Below are positions 29,704 through 40,000 of a stretch of DNA of 64,000 nucleotides, piece after piece. Source of the DNA: Luteolibacter flavescens (GTDB lineage: Bacteria; Verrucomicrobiota; Verrucomicrobiia; Verrucomicrobiales; Akkermansiaceae); assembly GCF_025950085.1 (NCBI RefSeq), contig NZ_JAPDDS010000020.1:1-64000 (forward strand), written 5' to 3'. Every line of letters starts with the position of its first letter. Position 1 is the stretch's first letter. Made by a program: the position numbers and the translations under genes. Under the pieces are notes generated by a model, which saw nothing but the letters and a program-made list of their open reading frames with translations, searched no databases and was not told the origin of the DNA.

Positions 29704-30105
29704 TCAGAGAGGATTGATGCCGGTGGCGACCGCGATGCCGGCTTCGCGGATGCGGACCTTGATGCGGTAGCGCTGGGAGCGCTCGATATTGGACTTGGCC
29801 AGATTGGCCGGGATCTCGACGCCGAGGAACTGGTCGCCCGAATTCGTGTCCACCTTCAGGCTCACGACCTGGTTCGGATTGTCGCCGAGGAAGAATTTGT
29901 CATCCACCGTGCCCTCCACGACGTACTCGTTGTCGCGCAGGGATACGCCATCCATCACATCGGACATGTTGATGGTGGCCATGTTGGCATAGGTGTCCTT
30001 TTGCTTCCCGAGGAAGAACTTGCCACCGAAGAAGGCGATGGCCACGAGAGCGGCGATCCCGATCAGAAGACCGGGCTTGATTCCAGAACTGGCGCGTCGA
30101 GCCAT
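29704..30105 (-). CDS. Small membrane-anchored beta-rich protein, unknown
   Basis: The 133-aa product has a basic N-terminus, one transmembrane helix (about residues 11-30), and an extracytoplasmic beta-rich domain (about 50-130). The domain includes VEGTVDDKFFLGDN and RYRIKVRIREAG, suggestive of an OB-like or small beta-barrel fold. It is the first gene of a probable two-gene operon with the secreted helical-repeat protein, which suggests a membrane anchor for that partner. No family is recognised. Confidence 0.65.
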   Translation of the reverse strand: MARRASSGIKPGLLIGIAALVAIAFFGGKFFLGKQKDTYANMATINMSDVMDGVSLRDNEYVVEGTVDDKFFLGDNPNQVVSLKVDTNSGDQFLGVEIPANLAKSNIERSQRYRIKVRIREAGIAVATGINPL

Positions 30106-30224
30106 GGGACTACAGTGGTGGGTTTCGGCTTAAAGTTCAGTCTCTAAACGTTTCCCGTGGACTCAAGTTTCCACGATTTTCGGGGTGATTCACGCCTTTT
30201 CCCCACATTTGCCCGGTATTTCCA

Positions 30225-32018
30225 TCAATCCCACTGGTGGCGGCGTGTGCCGACCCATGCAGCGATGAGACCGGCGGCGATGTGGAACCCGAGCGTGTAG
30301 AGGCAGGCCTCACGGGTGGAAAGCGAGGTATCCACCACGGTCTTCACCGCCTCCAGCACCTTTGGCTCCAGCGCCCCGATGCTGCCCGACCACGCCCAGT
30401 AGGCGGAGATGAAGGGCCGCGTGAAACCCTCGACGGAATCCGGCAACGCAAGCACCGCCCCCGAGAGAGGAAGCTGGAAACCAACGAGATAGATGGAAAG
30501 CAGCGACGCCTGCTCGGCGGTGCGCATCAGCGCGGAGATGCCGAGACAGATGGCCGTCATCCCGCCATTCACTAGCAGGAGGAAGATGATATGGCTCTCG
30601 AAGCCCCCTGCCCCGCCGCGGAATGGCGCGAACAAATTGACGAAAACCGCCATCCACAGCGATTGCGCGAGGACGAGACACGCGAGGAAGGCGATCTTGC
30701 TGGCCAGATAGGCGGTCGGTCGCAGCCCCCCGAATTTCTCCTTCTCGAAGATGGACCGCTCTCCGGCGATCTCCCGGGCGGAGTTGTTCGAAGCCATCAG
30801 TGCGAGCAGGATGACCTGGAACATGACGATCCCGGAAACGGCCGAGCCGACGCGCACCTGATCCTGCCTCACGACCTGCTGCTCCTGGAAATCCTGCATC
30901 ACGTTCCCCAGGCGGGTCTCGGAAAGATTCGCGATCTGGCCGAGGGCGTTGTCCTTGAAGAGGGTGACCAGCACCGGGAAGCAGAGCAGGATGGCGAGCT
31001 GGAGAAAGACCTGTCCGCGATCCCGGAAAAAGATCCGCCAGCGGCGGGACAGCAGCGTGGTGAATTGCGCGAAGAAGCCGGGCGTGCGGATCTTCTCCGA
31101 CTCGGGCTTCTCTTTCGCCGCTTGCTCCTTCTCGTCCGTCACCTCCTGGGTCGGGACCGGCTCGGGATCGGCAGGCAGGTGCAGGCCGCCGGAATCGACG
31201 AGCTTCGTGCGATTCCGGTCGAGCTTCGTATAGTAAGGCCCGCGGTGCTTCATCCACGAGCTCTGCCAGCGATCGGAGGTCTGGCTGGCGAGCTTGGGGT
31301 AGACTTCCTCGGTATCGTGCACCGAGAAGTAGTGGTTCATCTGGTCCGGCGGGCCGTGGTAGGCCACCCGGCCCTCGTGCAGGACGAGGATGGAATCGTA
31401 GAGTTCCAGGTGAGCCAGCGAGTGGGTCACGGACAGGACGATGCGGCCCTCGCGGCGGGAGAGGTCGTGGAGCAGGCGCACGATTTCCCGCTCTGAGCGG
31501 GGGTCGAGGCCGCTGGTCACCTCGTCGCAGAGGAGCAGCTTCGGATCCGACACCAGCTCCATGGCGAGGCCTAGGCGACGCTTCTGGCCGCCAGAAAGCA
31601 CCTTCACGTGGCGGTCGGCGATGGTGGTGAGCCCGGTTTCTTCCAGCACCCGGTCGATGCGCTGGTCCAGCTCCTCCATGTCCCGCGTCTTCACGCGCAG
31701 GCGGGTGGCGGCCTCCACCGACTCGTCCACGGTGAGCGGATCGTAGGCGACGGAGAACTGCGGCACGTAGCCGATCTCCGAGGGGTCGAGGTCGCCCTCC
31801 TCGGAAAGATTCCGCCCGTCCCAGTAGAGCGCTCCGGCCGACTCCGGATTCAGGCCGGCGATGGTTTTCAGCAGGGTCGTCTTGCCGCAGCCCGAGGGGC
31901 CGACGATCGCCATGAAATGCCCGCGCGGGATCTGGATATTGACCTTATCGACGAGGTTCACGTCCTCGCCGTCCTTCTTGATGGTGAAACAAACGTCCTT
32001 GAGCTCGAGCACGGGCAA
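30225..32018 (-). CDS. ABCG-like half transporter (ATPase fused to ABC2 membrane domain)
   Basis: The 597-aa protein has an N-terminal nucleotide-binding domain with Walker A GPSGCGKTT (40-48), signature LSGGQ (141-145), Walker B LLLCDE (161-166) and H-loop SVTH. A charged linker (about 270-320) leads to six predicted helices of an ABC-2 permease. This N-terminal ATPase/C-terminal permease order is that of ABCG/White-type exporters and needs dimerisation. FHA domains found on some bacterial relatives are absent. The substrate is unknown. It appears monocistronic. Confidence 0.9.
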   Translation of the reverse strand: MPVLELKDVCFTIKKDGEDVNLVDKVNIQIPRGHFMAIVGPSGCGKTTLLKTIAGLNPESAGALYWDGRNLSEEGDLDPSEIGYVPQFSVAYDPLTVDESVEAATRLRVKTRDMEELDQRIDRVLEETGLTTIADRHVKVLSGGQKRRLGLAMELVSDPKLLLCDEVTSGLDPRSEREIVRLLHDLSRREGRIVLSVTHSLAHLELYDSILVLHEGRVAYHGPPDQMNHYFSVHDTEEVYPKLASQTSDRWQSSWMKHRGPYYTKLDRNRTKLVDSGGLHLPADPEPVPTQEVTDEKEQAAKEKPESEKIRTPGFFAQFTTLLSRRWRIFFRDRGQVFLQLAILLCFPVLVTLFKDNALGQIANLSETRLGNVMQDFQEQQVVRQDQVRVGSAVSGIVMFQVILLALMASNNSAREIAGERSIFEKEKFGGLRPTAYLASKIAFLACLVLAQSLWMAVFVNLFAPFRGGAGGFESHIIFLLLVNGGMTAICLGISALMRTAEQASLLSIYLVGFQLPLSGAVLALPDSVEGFTRPFISAYWAWSGSIGALEPKVLEAVKTVVDTSLSTREACLYTLGFHIAAGLIAAWVGTRRHQWD

Positions 32019-32084
32019 ACGGGTGAATTGGATAGCTACGGAAGAAAGCGGCCGTTTTTCGCAAGGGCGAGAAAGAAAGGGCGG

Positions 32085-32180
32085 TCAGTCTCCGGACGCC
32101 CCACCGATCTCCACCAACGCCTCGCCAACCTCAATCAACTCCCGGGCGGTGGAAAAGTGTCTCCCGAGAAGCTCTTTCAA
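32085..32180 (-). CDS. Possible very short ORF or gene remnant
   Basis: In the 215-bp gap before the ABC transporter a minus-strand frame reads LKELLGRHFSTARELIEVGEALVEIGGASGD and then stops. The frame is amphipathic and protein-like, with only a TTG as local start. The frame continues upstream antisense-free across nifU-like sequence in another phase, so it may be a C-terminal remnant. Low confidence. Confidence 0.2.
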   Translation of the reverse strand: MKELLGRHFSTARELIEVGEALVEIGGASGD

Positions 32181-32233
32181 TGCTGCTTTGGAGGTTTGCC
32201 GGGGACGAGCACTGTATCGAGAACGGGGCCGTC

Positions 32234-32692
32234 TCACTCCAGCGGAACGATCCGAATCTTCCCGGCGGGCTGCTTCATGCTGTCGGAGATCGTGGTGCCG
32301 ACCGCTTTCGGTGCTTCCGCCGGGGTCTGGTCGAGGGCGTTTTTCAGCGCGCCCTCCACGAGCTGGCCGCAGTGGATCTTCATCGGAGGCAGCGGACCGA
32401 GGTCGCCGGTCAGCTCGTTTGCGGAGAGTTCGCGGGCTTCCTCGGCGGTCTTGCCCTTGAGCAATTCGGTGGCCATCGAGGCGACGGCGATGGCGGTCTG
32501 GCAGCCGAAGGACTGGAAGGAGGCCCGGTCGATCACCTTTTTGCCGTCCTTTTCGGTGAACTTCAGCCACATCCGCAGCATGTCCCCACAATCGGGCGAG
32601 CCGACGGTGCCGACGGCATCCGCATCGGCGAGTTCGCCTTGGTTCTTCGGCGAGGACAGGGCTTCGCGGACTTTTTCTTCGAAATCGCTCAC
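32234..32692 (-). CDS. NifU/IscU-type Fe-S cluster scaffold protein
   Basis: The 152-aa protein has the three cluster-ligand cysteines of the IscU/NifU-N fold: Cys35 in SPDCGD with Asp37, Cys64 in FGCQTAIA, and Cys108 in KIHCGQL. It should assemble Fe-S clusters using sulfur from a cysteine desulfurase, which is not in this window. The C-terminal tail is longer than in IscU and lacks the NifU ferredoxin and Nfu domains. It is divergent from the FGGY gene (134-bp gap). Confidence 0.9.
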   Translation of the reverse strand: MSDFEEKVREALSSPKNQGELADADAVGTVGSPDCGDMLRMWLKFTEKDGKKVIDRASFQSFGCQTAIAVASMATELLKGKTAEEARELSANELTGDLGPLPPMKIHCGQLVEGALKNALDQTPAEAPKAVGTTISDSMKQPAGKIRIVPLE

Positions 32693-32826
32693 GCCGCGAC
32701 GATGCGGCAGGCGGGCGAGGATTCAAGCGCGGGAAAATAGGAACCACCAAGCTTGCAAAGACCCGCCGCACCGGAAAATCTAACGCCGCCCCCAACAAAA
32801 TCCTCCCGTCGCCCGGATAACGAGGC

Positions 32827-34320
32827 ATGCACTTTCTAGGAATCGAAATCGGCCACGCCGCCACCCGCGTGGTGGCACTGGATCTCGAAGCCGCCACGGT
32901 CGCGGCCGAAGCCACCGCCGCCCACGCGTGGGTCGAGGGGCTTCCCGACGGCTACCGCGAGCAGGATCCGGCGTCGTGGATCTCCGCAGCGGACCACGCG
33001 ATGCGGCAGGTGCTGGAGACGCTGGGGGACGCCCGCGGCGGGGTCGCGGGCATCGGCATCACCGCGCCGACCGGCGGAATGGTGGTGCTGGATGAGAACA
33101 ACCGCATCGTCCGCCCCGCGAAGCTGGGGATTGACCGCTCGGCCCAGCGGCAGGCGGAAGAGATCGCCCGCGCCTTCGGCGGGGCACCCGGACTGATCGA
33201 GCTCTGCGGGAATCCGGTGGATGCCGGTTCGTTGGCCGCGCAGTGCCTGTGGCTGAAGCAGCATGAGCCCTACCACTTCCAGCGCGCCGCGCGTCTGATG
33301 ACGCCGCAGGACTTCATCGGCTACTGGCTGACGGGTGAATCCGGCATCGAGGCAGGTTCCGCGGCCACGACCGGTCTCTTCAATGTCCCGCAGCGGAAGT
33401 GGAGCGGCGAGCTGATGGAATTCATCGACAGCCGCGTCTTCGACATGCTGCCGCCGGGCATCTCCCCGCTGCAGCCGCGCGGGCAACTCCGCCCCGGCCT
33501 GTGCCGCTCGTGGGGCCTGCCGGATGGCGTGATCGTGGCCCCGGGCTCGGGTGCCGCCGCGCTGGCCGCCCTCGCCGTGGGTGCCGCGGGGAATGGCTCG
33601 GTGGTCGCGGACCTCTACGCCGATGGCTCGCTGTGCGCGATTTCCGACCGCCCCGCCGTGGACTTCCAGGGCGAGGCCTCCATCCTCTGCGATGCCTCCG
33701 GCCGCTGGATCACGCGCATGGGCATGGCCAATGCCGTGTCCGCACTGGAACTCGTGCGGCGCCACTACGGCTGGTCCAACGCGGAATACGAAAAGGCGCT
33801 GACAAGCACGGAAGCCGGGGCAAACGGTCTGCTCTTCCTGCCCTACCTGCGCGGCGAGATCACGCCGCGCCTGCCGGATGCCACCGGCGTGCTCCACGGG
33901 GTGACGCTGGACAATTTCACGCCGGGAAATCTGGCACGCGCCTCGGCGGAAGGCCTCGCGCTGGGCTTCGGCTACGGCTTCAGCCGCCTGCGCGACCTCG
34001 GCTTCGAGCCCTCGGGCGTGCGCGTCAGCCGCGATGCGGGCCCGGCCTTCCACCAACTCCTGGCCGATGTCTTCGGCGTGCCGGTCGCCTCGGTCGCGGT
34101 CTCCGGCGGCTCCCTGCTGGGTGCAGCCATGCAGGCGGCGGTGGTGTATTTCCGGCTGAATGGCGAGTCGCTGGGCTTTGACGAGATCGCCGGCTACATC
34201 GTCACCATGGACGATGCGACGCGCCGCGATCCCGATCCGCAGCGCCACGAATTCTACCAGGACCTGCTGGCCCGCCAGCAGTACCTCGTCGAGACGCTCC
34301 ACGCGGGAGGTTTCCTGTAA
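32827..34320 (+). CDS. FGGY carbohydrate-kinase family protein with lost catalytic motifs (probable pseudokinase)
   Basis: The 497-aa protein aligns over its whole length with xylulokinase (REQDPASW, VRPAKLGID, LFLPYLRGEITPR). However, the phosphoryl-transfer and ATP motifs are altered. The N-terminal DxGT motif reads IEIGHA (Asp to Glu7). The catalytic-base motif GGGDN reads PGSGA (240-244), losing the Asp. The SLGTSG loop reads DLYADG. The late GGGA..S nucleotide loop reads SRDAGP. Asp103 is kept. Kinase activity is therefore doubtful. The stop overlaps the acyltransferase start (TAATG), and folD follows, forming a coupled trio. Confidence 0.8.
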   Translation: MHFLGIEIGHAATRVVALDLEAATVAAEATAAHAWVEGLPDGYREQDPASWISAADHAMRQVLETLGDARGGVAGIGITAPTGGMVVLDENNRIVRPAKLGIDRSAQRQAEEIARAFGGAPGLIELCGNPVDAGSLAAQCLWLKQHEPYHFQRAARLMTPQDFIGYWLTGESGIEAGSAATTGLFNVPQRKWSGELMEFIDSRVFDMLPPGISPLQPRGQLRPGLCRSWGLPDGVIVAPGSGAAALAALAVGAAGNGSVVADLYADGSLCAISDRPAVDFQGEASILCDASGRWITRMGMANAVSALELVRRHYGWSNAEYEKALTSTEAGANGLLFLPYLRGEITPRLPDATGVLHGVTLDNFTPGNLARASAEGLALGFGYGFSRLRDLGFEPSGVRVSRDAGPAFHQLLADVFGVPVASVAVSGGSLLGAAMQAAVVYFRLNGESLGFDEIAGYIVTMDDATRRDPDPQRHEFYQDLLARQQYLVETLHAGGFL

Positions 34321-35003
34321 TGGCTGGCAAGGGCTCGGAAATCCGCGAGAGCGGGAAGGCCACCGCGCTCGGCACCTTCGCGGGGCGGCTGATGCAGGCG
34401 TGGAGCGCCACCCTGCGCTTCGAAATCATCGACCGCTGCGGCCTCACCCGGCCCGGTGGCATCCCCGGCCCGGTGATCTACTGCCTGTGGCACAACCGCA
34501 TCTTCACCATGCCCGCCGCATGGAAGAAGTCCTGCGGAAAGCACCGCCAAGCCGTGGTGCTGACCAGTGCCAGCCATGATGGTGCGGCGCTCGCGCGGGC
34601 GGTAGGCGTCTTCGGCATCGGCTCGGTGCGTGGCTCATCCTCCCGCCGGGGCGTGGCCGCGCTCGTCGGCATGCGGAAGGCACTGCGGGAAGACACCGAC
34701 GTGTGCGTGACGCCGGACGGACCGCGCGGCCCGAAGCACATCGTCCAGCCCGGCATCATCAAGCTGGCGGAGTCCACCGGCGTGCCGATCGTGCCGATCC
34801 ACGTGACGTATTCCTCCTGCCGCGAGCTGAAAACCTGGGACCGCTTTGCCATCCCGGCCCCCGGCAGCCGGGTGCGCGTCATTTTCGACGAGGTGCTTGC
34901 CGTGCCCGGAGGGCTCTCCGAAGATGACTTCGAAACGTGGCGCCGCCGACTGGAGGAGATCATGCTCCGCGGTGCCAACCCAACTTCCGACCACCTACGA
35001 TGA
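34320..35003 (+). CDS. DUF374 lysophospholipid acyltransferase-family protein
   Basis: The 227-aa protein has the LPLAT-like motifs of DUF374: LWHNR (His58), [13 protein letters not shown] and [13 protein letters not shown]374 proteins are thought to acylate a lipid precursor at the inner membrane; some act in lipid A-like pathways. The start overlaps the FGGY stop and the stop overlaps the folD start (ATGA), so all three genes should be translated together. The acyl acceptor is not known. Confidence 0.85.
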   Translation: MAGKGSEIRESGKATALGTFAGRLMQAWSATLRFEIIDRCGLTRPGGIPGPVIYCLWHNRIFTMPAAWKKSCGKHRQAVVLTSASHDGAALARAVGVFGIGSVRGSSSRRGVAALVGMRKALREDTDVCVTPDGPRGPKHIVQPGIIKLAESTGVPIVPIHVTYSSCRELKTWDRFAIPAPGSRVRVIFDEVLAVPGGLSEDDFETWRRRLEEIMLRGANPTSDHLR

Positions 35004-35872
35004 GTTCCGTAATTGATGGCAAGTCCGTGGCAGCCGCCGTGCTCGAAGAATGCCGCAGCGAAGTCGCTGAGCTGAAAGCCAAGGGCATCACGCCCGGCCT
35101 GGCCGTCGTGCTGGTGGGCGATGACCCGGCGTCGCACGTCTATGTCGGCTCGAAGGTCCGCACCTGCGGCGACCTTGGCATCTACTCGCGGAAGATCGTG
35201 CTGCCCGCCGAGACCTCGCAGGAGGAACTGCTGGCCGTGGTGAAGGAACTGAATGCCGATGCTGCCATCCACGGCATCCTGGTGCAGAGCCCGCCGCCGA
35301 AGCACATCGACGAGGAAGCGATCATCCGCGCGCTCGACCCGCGCAAGGACGTGGACGGCTTCCACCCGGAAAACGTCGCCAAGCTCGCGCTGGAGGACAA
35401 GACCGGCTTCGTCCCCTGCACGCCCGCCGGCAGCATGCGCCTGCTCGCCGCCGCCGGGGTGAAGACCGCCGGTGCCGAAGCCGTGGTCATCGGCCGCAGC
35501 ATGATCGTCGGCAAGCCGATGGCGCTGCTCCTGATGGCGAAGGGCTCGGACGCCACCGTCACGGTCGCACACTCGCGCAGCAAGGATCTCGCCGCCATCT
35601 GCCGCCGCGCCGACATCATCGTCGCCGCCGTCGGCCGCCCGGAAATGGTGAAGGCCGACTGGGTGAAGGAAGGTGCCGTGGTCATCGACGTGGGCATCAA
35701 CCGCATCGAGGACGCCTCGAAGAAGAGCGGCTACCGCCTCGTCGGCGACGTGGCCTATGACGAGGTCGCGCCGAAGTGCTCCGCCATCACCCCGGTCCCC
35801 GGAGGCGTCGGCCCGATGACCATCGCGATGCTGATGAAAAACACGCTGCAAGCGGCGCGTCAGCTCGGCTGA
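35000..35872 (+). CDS. folD: Bifunctional methylenetetrahydrofolate dehydrogenase/cyclohydrolase
   Basis: The start at 35000 overlaps the acyltransferase stop (ATGA) and gives the usual FolD N-terminus. The 290-aa enzyme has the catalytic Tyr/Lys motif SHVYVGSK, the VQSPPPKH segment, the Rossmann [13 protein letters not shown] motif and the C-terminal [10 protein letters not shown] signature. It interconverts methylene-, methenyl- and formyl-THF in the cytosol. A hairpin follows 16 bp after the stop. Confidence 0.95.
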   Translation: MSSVIDGKSVAAAVLEECRSEVAELKAKGITPGLAVVLVGDDPASHVYVGSKVRTCGDLGIYSRKIVLPAETSQEELLAVVKELNADAAIHGILVQSPPPKHIDEEAIIRALDPRKDVDGFHPENVAKLALEDKTGFVPCTPAGSMRLLAAAGVKTAGAEAVVIGRSMIVGKPMALLLMAKGSDATVTVAHSRSKDLAAICRRADIIVAAVGRPEMVKADWVKEGAVVIDVGINRIEDASKKSGYRLVGDVAYDEVAPKCSAITPVPGGVGPMTIAMLMKNTLQAARQLG

Positions 35873-35887
35873 GAAACGAAAAGAAAA

Positions 35888-35912
35888 GAGCGTGGACACG
35901 GCGTCCACGCTC
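35888..35912. terminator. Bidirectional REP-type hairpin after folD
   Basis: A perfect 10-bp inverted repeat GAGCGTGGAC / GTCCACGCTC with a 5-nt loop lies between the convergent folD and adaptor genes. The core GCGTGGAC...GTCCACGC recurs at 42440-42460, so this is also a member of a dispersed repeat family. Confidence 0.75.
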
Positions 35913-35945
35913 CTCGGTTCAAAGGGCTGTCGATGTTTCGCGGCC

Positions 35946-37022
35946 TTACTTCCCTCCGGCCACCAGCGGGCTCGGGGTGACGGCATCGCCGGGGCGCAGC
36001 ATCGCATTCGGGCTGACGATCACCTGGCTGTCCGGCTTCAGCGCCGCGGAGGTCACTTCCATCTGCGGGCCGAGATTGCGGCCGGGCAGCACATCCACGA
36101 GCTTCATCTTCCCGTCCTCGACGATGGAGACGAACGACTTGCCATCGCGGAGGATGAGCGTGTTGTTCGGCAGCAGGTAGGTGCCGGGCGCGGGCTTCAG
36201 CTTGAAGGCGACGGTGCCGGTGAGGCCCGCGGGCAGGGTGAGGTCCGGATTCTCCAGCAGCAACTCCACGCGCATGGTGCCGGTGGCGGTGTCGAAGAGA
36301 TTGCTGGAGCGGCTGACCTTCGCCGGAAATTCGCGTCCGGGAAGCTCGGCGAACTTCACCGTCGCCTCCGTCTCGGCGGAAAGGCGCAGCGCGACATCCG
36401 GCGTGGCACCCACGGCGAAGCGGAGCTGGTTCAGCCGCACGATGTGGAACATCCACTCGCTGGTGGTGGCGGAGTCGCCGCGCACGAAGTCACCACGGTC
36501 GATGCGGCGTGCGGAGACGGTCGCTTGGAAAGGAGCCTTCACGACGGCGAACTTCTGGAGCTCTTCCAGACGACCCACCTCAGCCCTCGCGGCGCGCACG
36601 GCGGCCTCCAGCTCGGCGGCGGATGCCTCGCGCTGCTCGGCCTCTTCCTTCGAGACGGCCTGCGCATTCAGCAGGCCGGTGGTGCGGTTCGAGGTGCTGC
36701 GGGCGATCTCGGCACGGGCGACGGCCTGATCGACGGACGCCTTCGCGGCTTCCAGCTCCTGCTCGATGTCCGGGATATCGATCACCGCGAGCGTGTCGCC
36801 CGCCTTGACGCGGTCGCCGATATCGACCGGCCGCTCCTTCACCGTGCCGGTGGCGCGGGAGAAGATGCGGGCCTGCTCGACCGGCTCGGTGCGACCCGGC
36901 AGGTCAAAGGTGCGGGCCTCGGTTGCGGCGGACGGGGCCACGGTGCGCACCGTGGCCGGCTCCTGCGCGAGGGCAGACACCGCGGAGGCGACGAGGAGAA
37001 AGGGAAGCGTGCGGGCAATCAT
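35946..37022 (-). CDS. RND efflux periplasmic adaptor (MFP/HlyD family)
   Basis: The 358-aa protein has a signal peptide (MIARTLPFLLVASAVSALA). It has a lipoyl half-motif with VDIGDRVKAGDTLAVID, a helical hairpin (about 85-150), a second lipoyl half (VVKAPFQATVSARRID), and beta-barrel and membrane-proximal domains. No lipobox is present. It bridges the RND pump and an outer-membrane channel; no TolC gene is present here. Its start codon overlaps the pump stop by 4 bp, so the pump gene comes first, the reverse of the usual acrAB order. Confidence 0.92.
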   Translation of the reverse strand: MIARTLPFLLVASAVSALAQEPATVRTVAPSAATEARTFDLPGRTEPVEQARIFSRATGTVKERPVDIGDRVKAGDTLAVIDIPDIEQELEAAKASVDQAVARAEIARSTSNRTTGLLNAQAVSKEEAEQREASAAELEAAVRAARAEVGRLEELQKFAVVKAPFQATVSARRIDRGDFVRGDSATTSEWMFHIVRLNQLRFAVGATPDVALRLSAETEATVKFAELPGREFPAKVSRSSNLFDTATGTMRVELLLENPDLTLPAGLTGTVAFKLKPAPGTYLLPNNTLILRDGKSFVSIVEDGKMKLVDVLPGRNLGPQMEVTSAALKPDSQVIVSPNAMLRPGDAVTPSPLVAGGK

Positions 37023-40000
37023 GACGGCTCGGGAATGACGGTGGATGGGAGAGCTTCCTCGCTCTCTTCTTTCTTCGGGTGGAATCTGGCGCGGACGAAG
37101 GCAAAGGCAATCGGCACGACGAAGAGCGAGGCCATGGTGCCAAAAAGCAGGCCGCCGATCACGGCGCGGCCGAGAGGAGCATTCTGCTCGCCGCCCTCGG
37201 CATGACCGAGTGCCATGGGGATGACGCCCAGGATCATCGCCAGCGCGGTCATCATCACCGGGCGGAGGCGGGTGGTGGCAGCCTCGATGGCGGCATCCAG
37301 CGCGGTCTCGCCCTGGTCGAAGCGGTCACGGGCAAAGCTGCTGACGAGCACGCTATTCGCCGTGGAAACGCCCACGACCATGATGATGCCCATCAGCGCG
37401 GGCACGCTGAGCGGGGTGCCGGTGACCCACAGGCCGAAGAGCGCACCGGACACGGCGACCGGCAGGCCGCTGATCGCCACGAAGGGCAGCGTCCACGATT
37501 GGAAATTCACCACCATCACGAGGAAGACGAGGACCGCGGCGAGGCCGAGGCCGCCGATGAGCTCGGAGTAGGCGGACTTCATGAGGGCGGCCTGGCCGGT
37601 CAGCTCGATCTTGTTGCCGGGCTTCTGCTGCTTGCGCAGTTCCGCAAGCATGTTCTCGAGCTCGATGGTCAGGCTCCCGAGATCCCGGCCCGCGGCATTT
37701 GCCACCACCGTGTAGGTCGGCTGCAGGGTGGTTCGCGAGACACTCGCGGGGGCGCGCTTTTCCACCACGGTGGCGAAGGCGCGGAGCGGCACCGGAGAGC
37801 CCGTGCCCGCCGATCCCCGGATCGGAAGGTTGAGGAGTTGCTCCACGCTGACGAGATTCGATGGCGGTGCGATCACCTGCACGTCATACGAGGCGCCGGT
37901 CGCGGGGTCGGACCAGTAGTTCGGCGCGATGGAGCCACCGCTGCCGAGCGCGGCAAGCATGGCATTCGCCGCATCCTGCTGGGTGATGCCGAAGGTGGCG
38001 GCACGCGCGCGGTCCACGCGGATCGCATAGCCCGGCTGGTCCAGCACCTCGCGCAGGGTCACGTCCACCGCGCCGTGCACCTTTGAGAAGTCGTCGCGAA
38101 GCTTTCTCGCGAGCGCCAGATTCCCCGGGACATCGCGGCCCATGAAGCGGACCTCGAAGGTGGTCGGCGCGCCGGATGCCAGCGTCTGGCTGGTCGCGTC
38201 GGCGGGACGGAAGAAGGACTGCACGTCGGGGAACTTCTCCGCGAGCATCTCGCGGATCTTTTGCTCGTAGCCGAGGCTCGGCCCGTGGTCGCCCTGGAGC
38301 TGCACGAGGATCTCACCGTCCGACGAACTGATGGCGGTGGTCTCGACCCACGCCTGGTTCACCGATGAAGGAGCGCCGATATTCTCGACGATGAACTGGA
38401 GTTCTTCCGCGGGGATCACATTGCGGATCTCGCGCTGGATGTCCGCGAGGGATGCCGAGGTGTCCTCGATGCGGATGCCGCTGGGAATGCGGACGAACAA
38501 GCGGATCAGGCCGGCATCGGTCTTCGGGAAGAACTCTCGGCCCGACTGCCACGCGGAGAAGCCGCCGATGCATGCTGCCACCAGCACGGGGATGAGGATG
38601 AGGTATTTCCTGGGCATCAGGAATTTCAGGATCTTGCCCTGGAATTCCGCGATGCGGTCCACGCCGCTTTCGATGCCGTGGTGGATCTTGCCAAAGCCAC
38701 GCGGCGGCAGGCCCTCGCGCTTCTTCTCCGCCGCGGCCTCCGCGGGCAGGATGATCGAGGCGAGCGTCGGCACCAGAGTACGGGCGAGGAGGTAGCTCGC
38801 GATCATCGCGAAGACCACCGCCAGCGCGAGCGGGCGGAACACGTACGATGCGGTGCCGCTGAGCAGGAAGATCGGCAGGAAGACGATACAGATGGAGATC
38901 GTGGAAACGAACTCGGGGAAGGCCACCTCGCGGGCACCGTCGATGATCGCCTGCCGCACGCCCTTCCCGAGCGATATCTGCCGCTTGATGTTCTCGATCT
39001 CCACCAGCGAGTTGTCCACGAGGATACCGATCGCCAGCGCGAGACCGCCGAGGGTCATCAGGTTGAAGGTCGCACCGACGAGCGAGAGACCCACGATCGA
39101 GCAGAGCAGCGCGAGCGGAATGGAGGTCAGCACGATGAGCGTGGAGCGCCACGAACCGAGGAAGAGCAGCACGACCGCGGCGACGAGACCGCCCACCAGC
39201 AGGATCTCGTGCTCCACGCCTTTCACCGCCGCACGGACGAAGACGGATTGGTCGAAGATCGGCTCGATGTTCATCCCCTCGGGGGCCGATGCGCGGACCT
39301 CGGGCAAGCGCTCCATGATCCCGTCGATGATGTCCACGGTGGAGGCATTGCCGAGTTTCAGGATGGAGATCATCACCGCGTTCTGGCCGTTGAGACGCGC
39401 GATGTTCGAGCTGACCGCCTCGCCGTCGCGGACGTTTGCGAGGTCGCGCAACAGGATGGTGCGGCCTTCCACGGAGCGGATCGGCAGGTCGAGGAAGCCC
39501 TGGATATTCTCCGGGCTCGCATTCAGCTCCACGGGCAATTCGCGGCCGCCCTCACGCAGCGAGCCGGAAGGCAGGGTGAGATTCTGCCGGCCCACGGCGG
39601 CATTCACCTCCGCCGCGGAAATGTCGAAGGCATTCAGCGCCTCGGGGTCGAGATCGACCATCACCTGGCGCGCGGCACCACCGTAGGGCAGCGAGATCCG
39701 CATGCCGGGCACGCTCTGCAAGGATGCACGCAGGGTGAGGCGCGCGTAGTCGAAGAGCTGGCCGCCGGTCATCGTGTCCGACGAGATGACCATCTGCACG
39801 ATGGGCACGCTGGACGGGCTGGTGCGGACGATCAGCGGCGGCGTGGTGCCCGCCGGCATGCGACGGATGATCGTCTGCGACACCGATGTCGCCTGCGCGA
39901 GCGCCGTATTGATATCGACGTAAGGCTGGAACTTCAGCTTCACGAGGCCGATGCCATTCGAGGTCTCGGAGCGGACCTCCAGCAGGTCATCGACGTTGTT

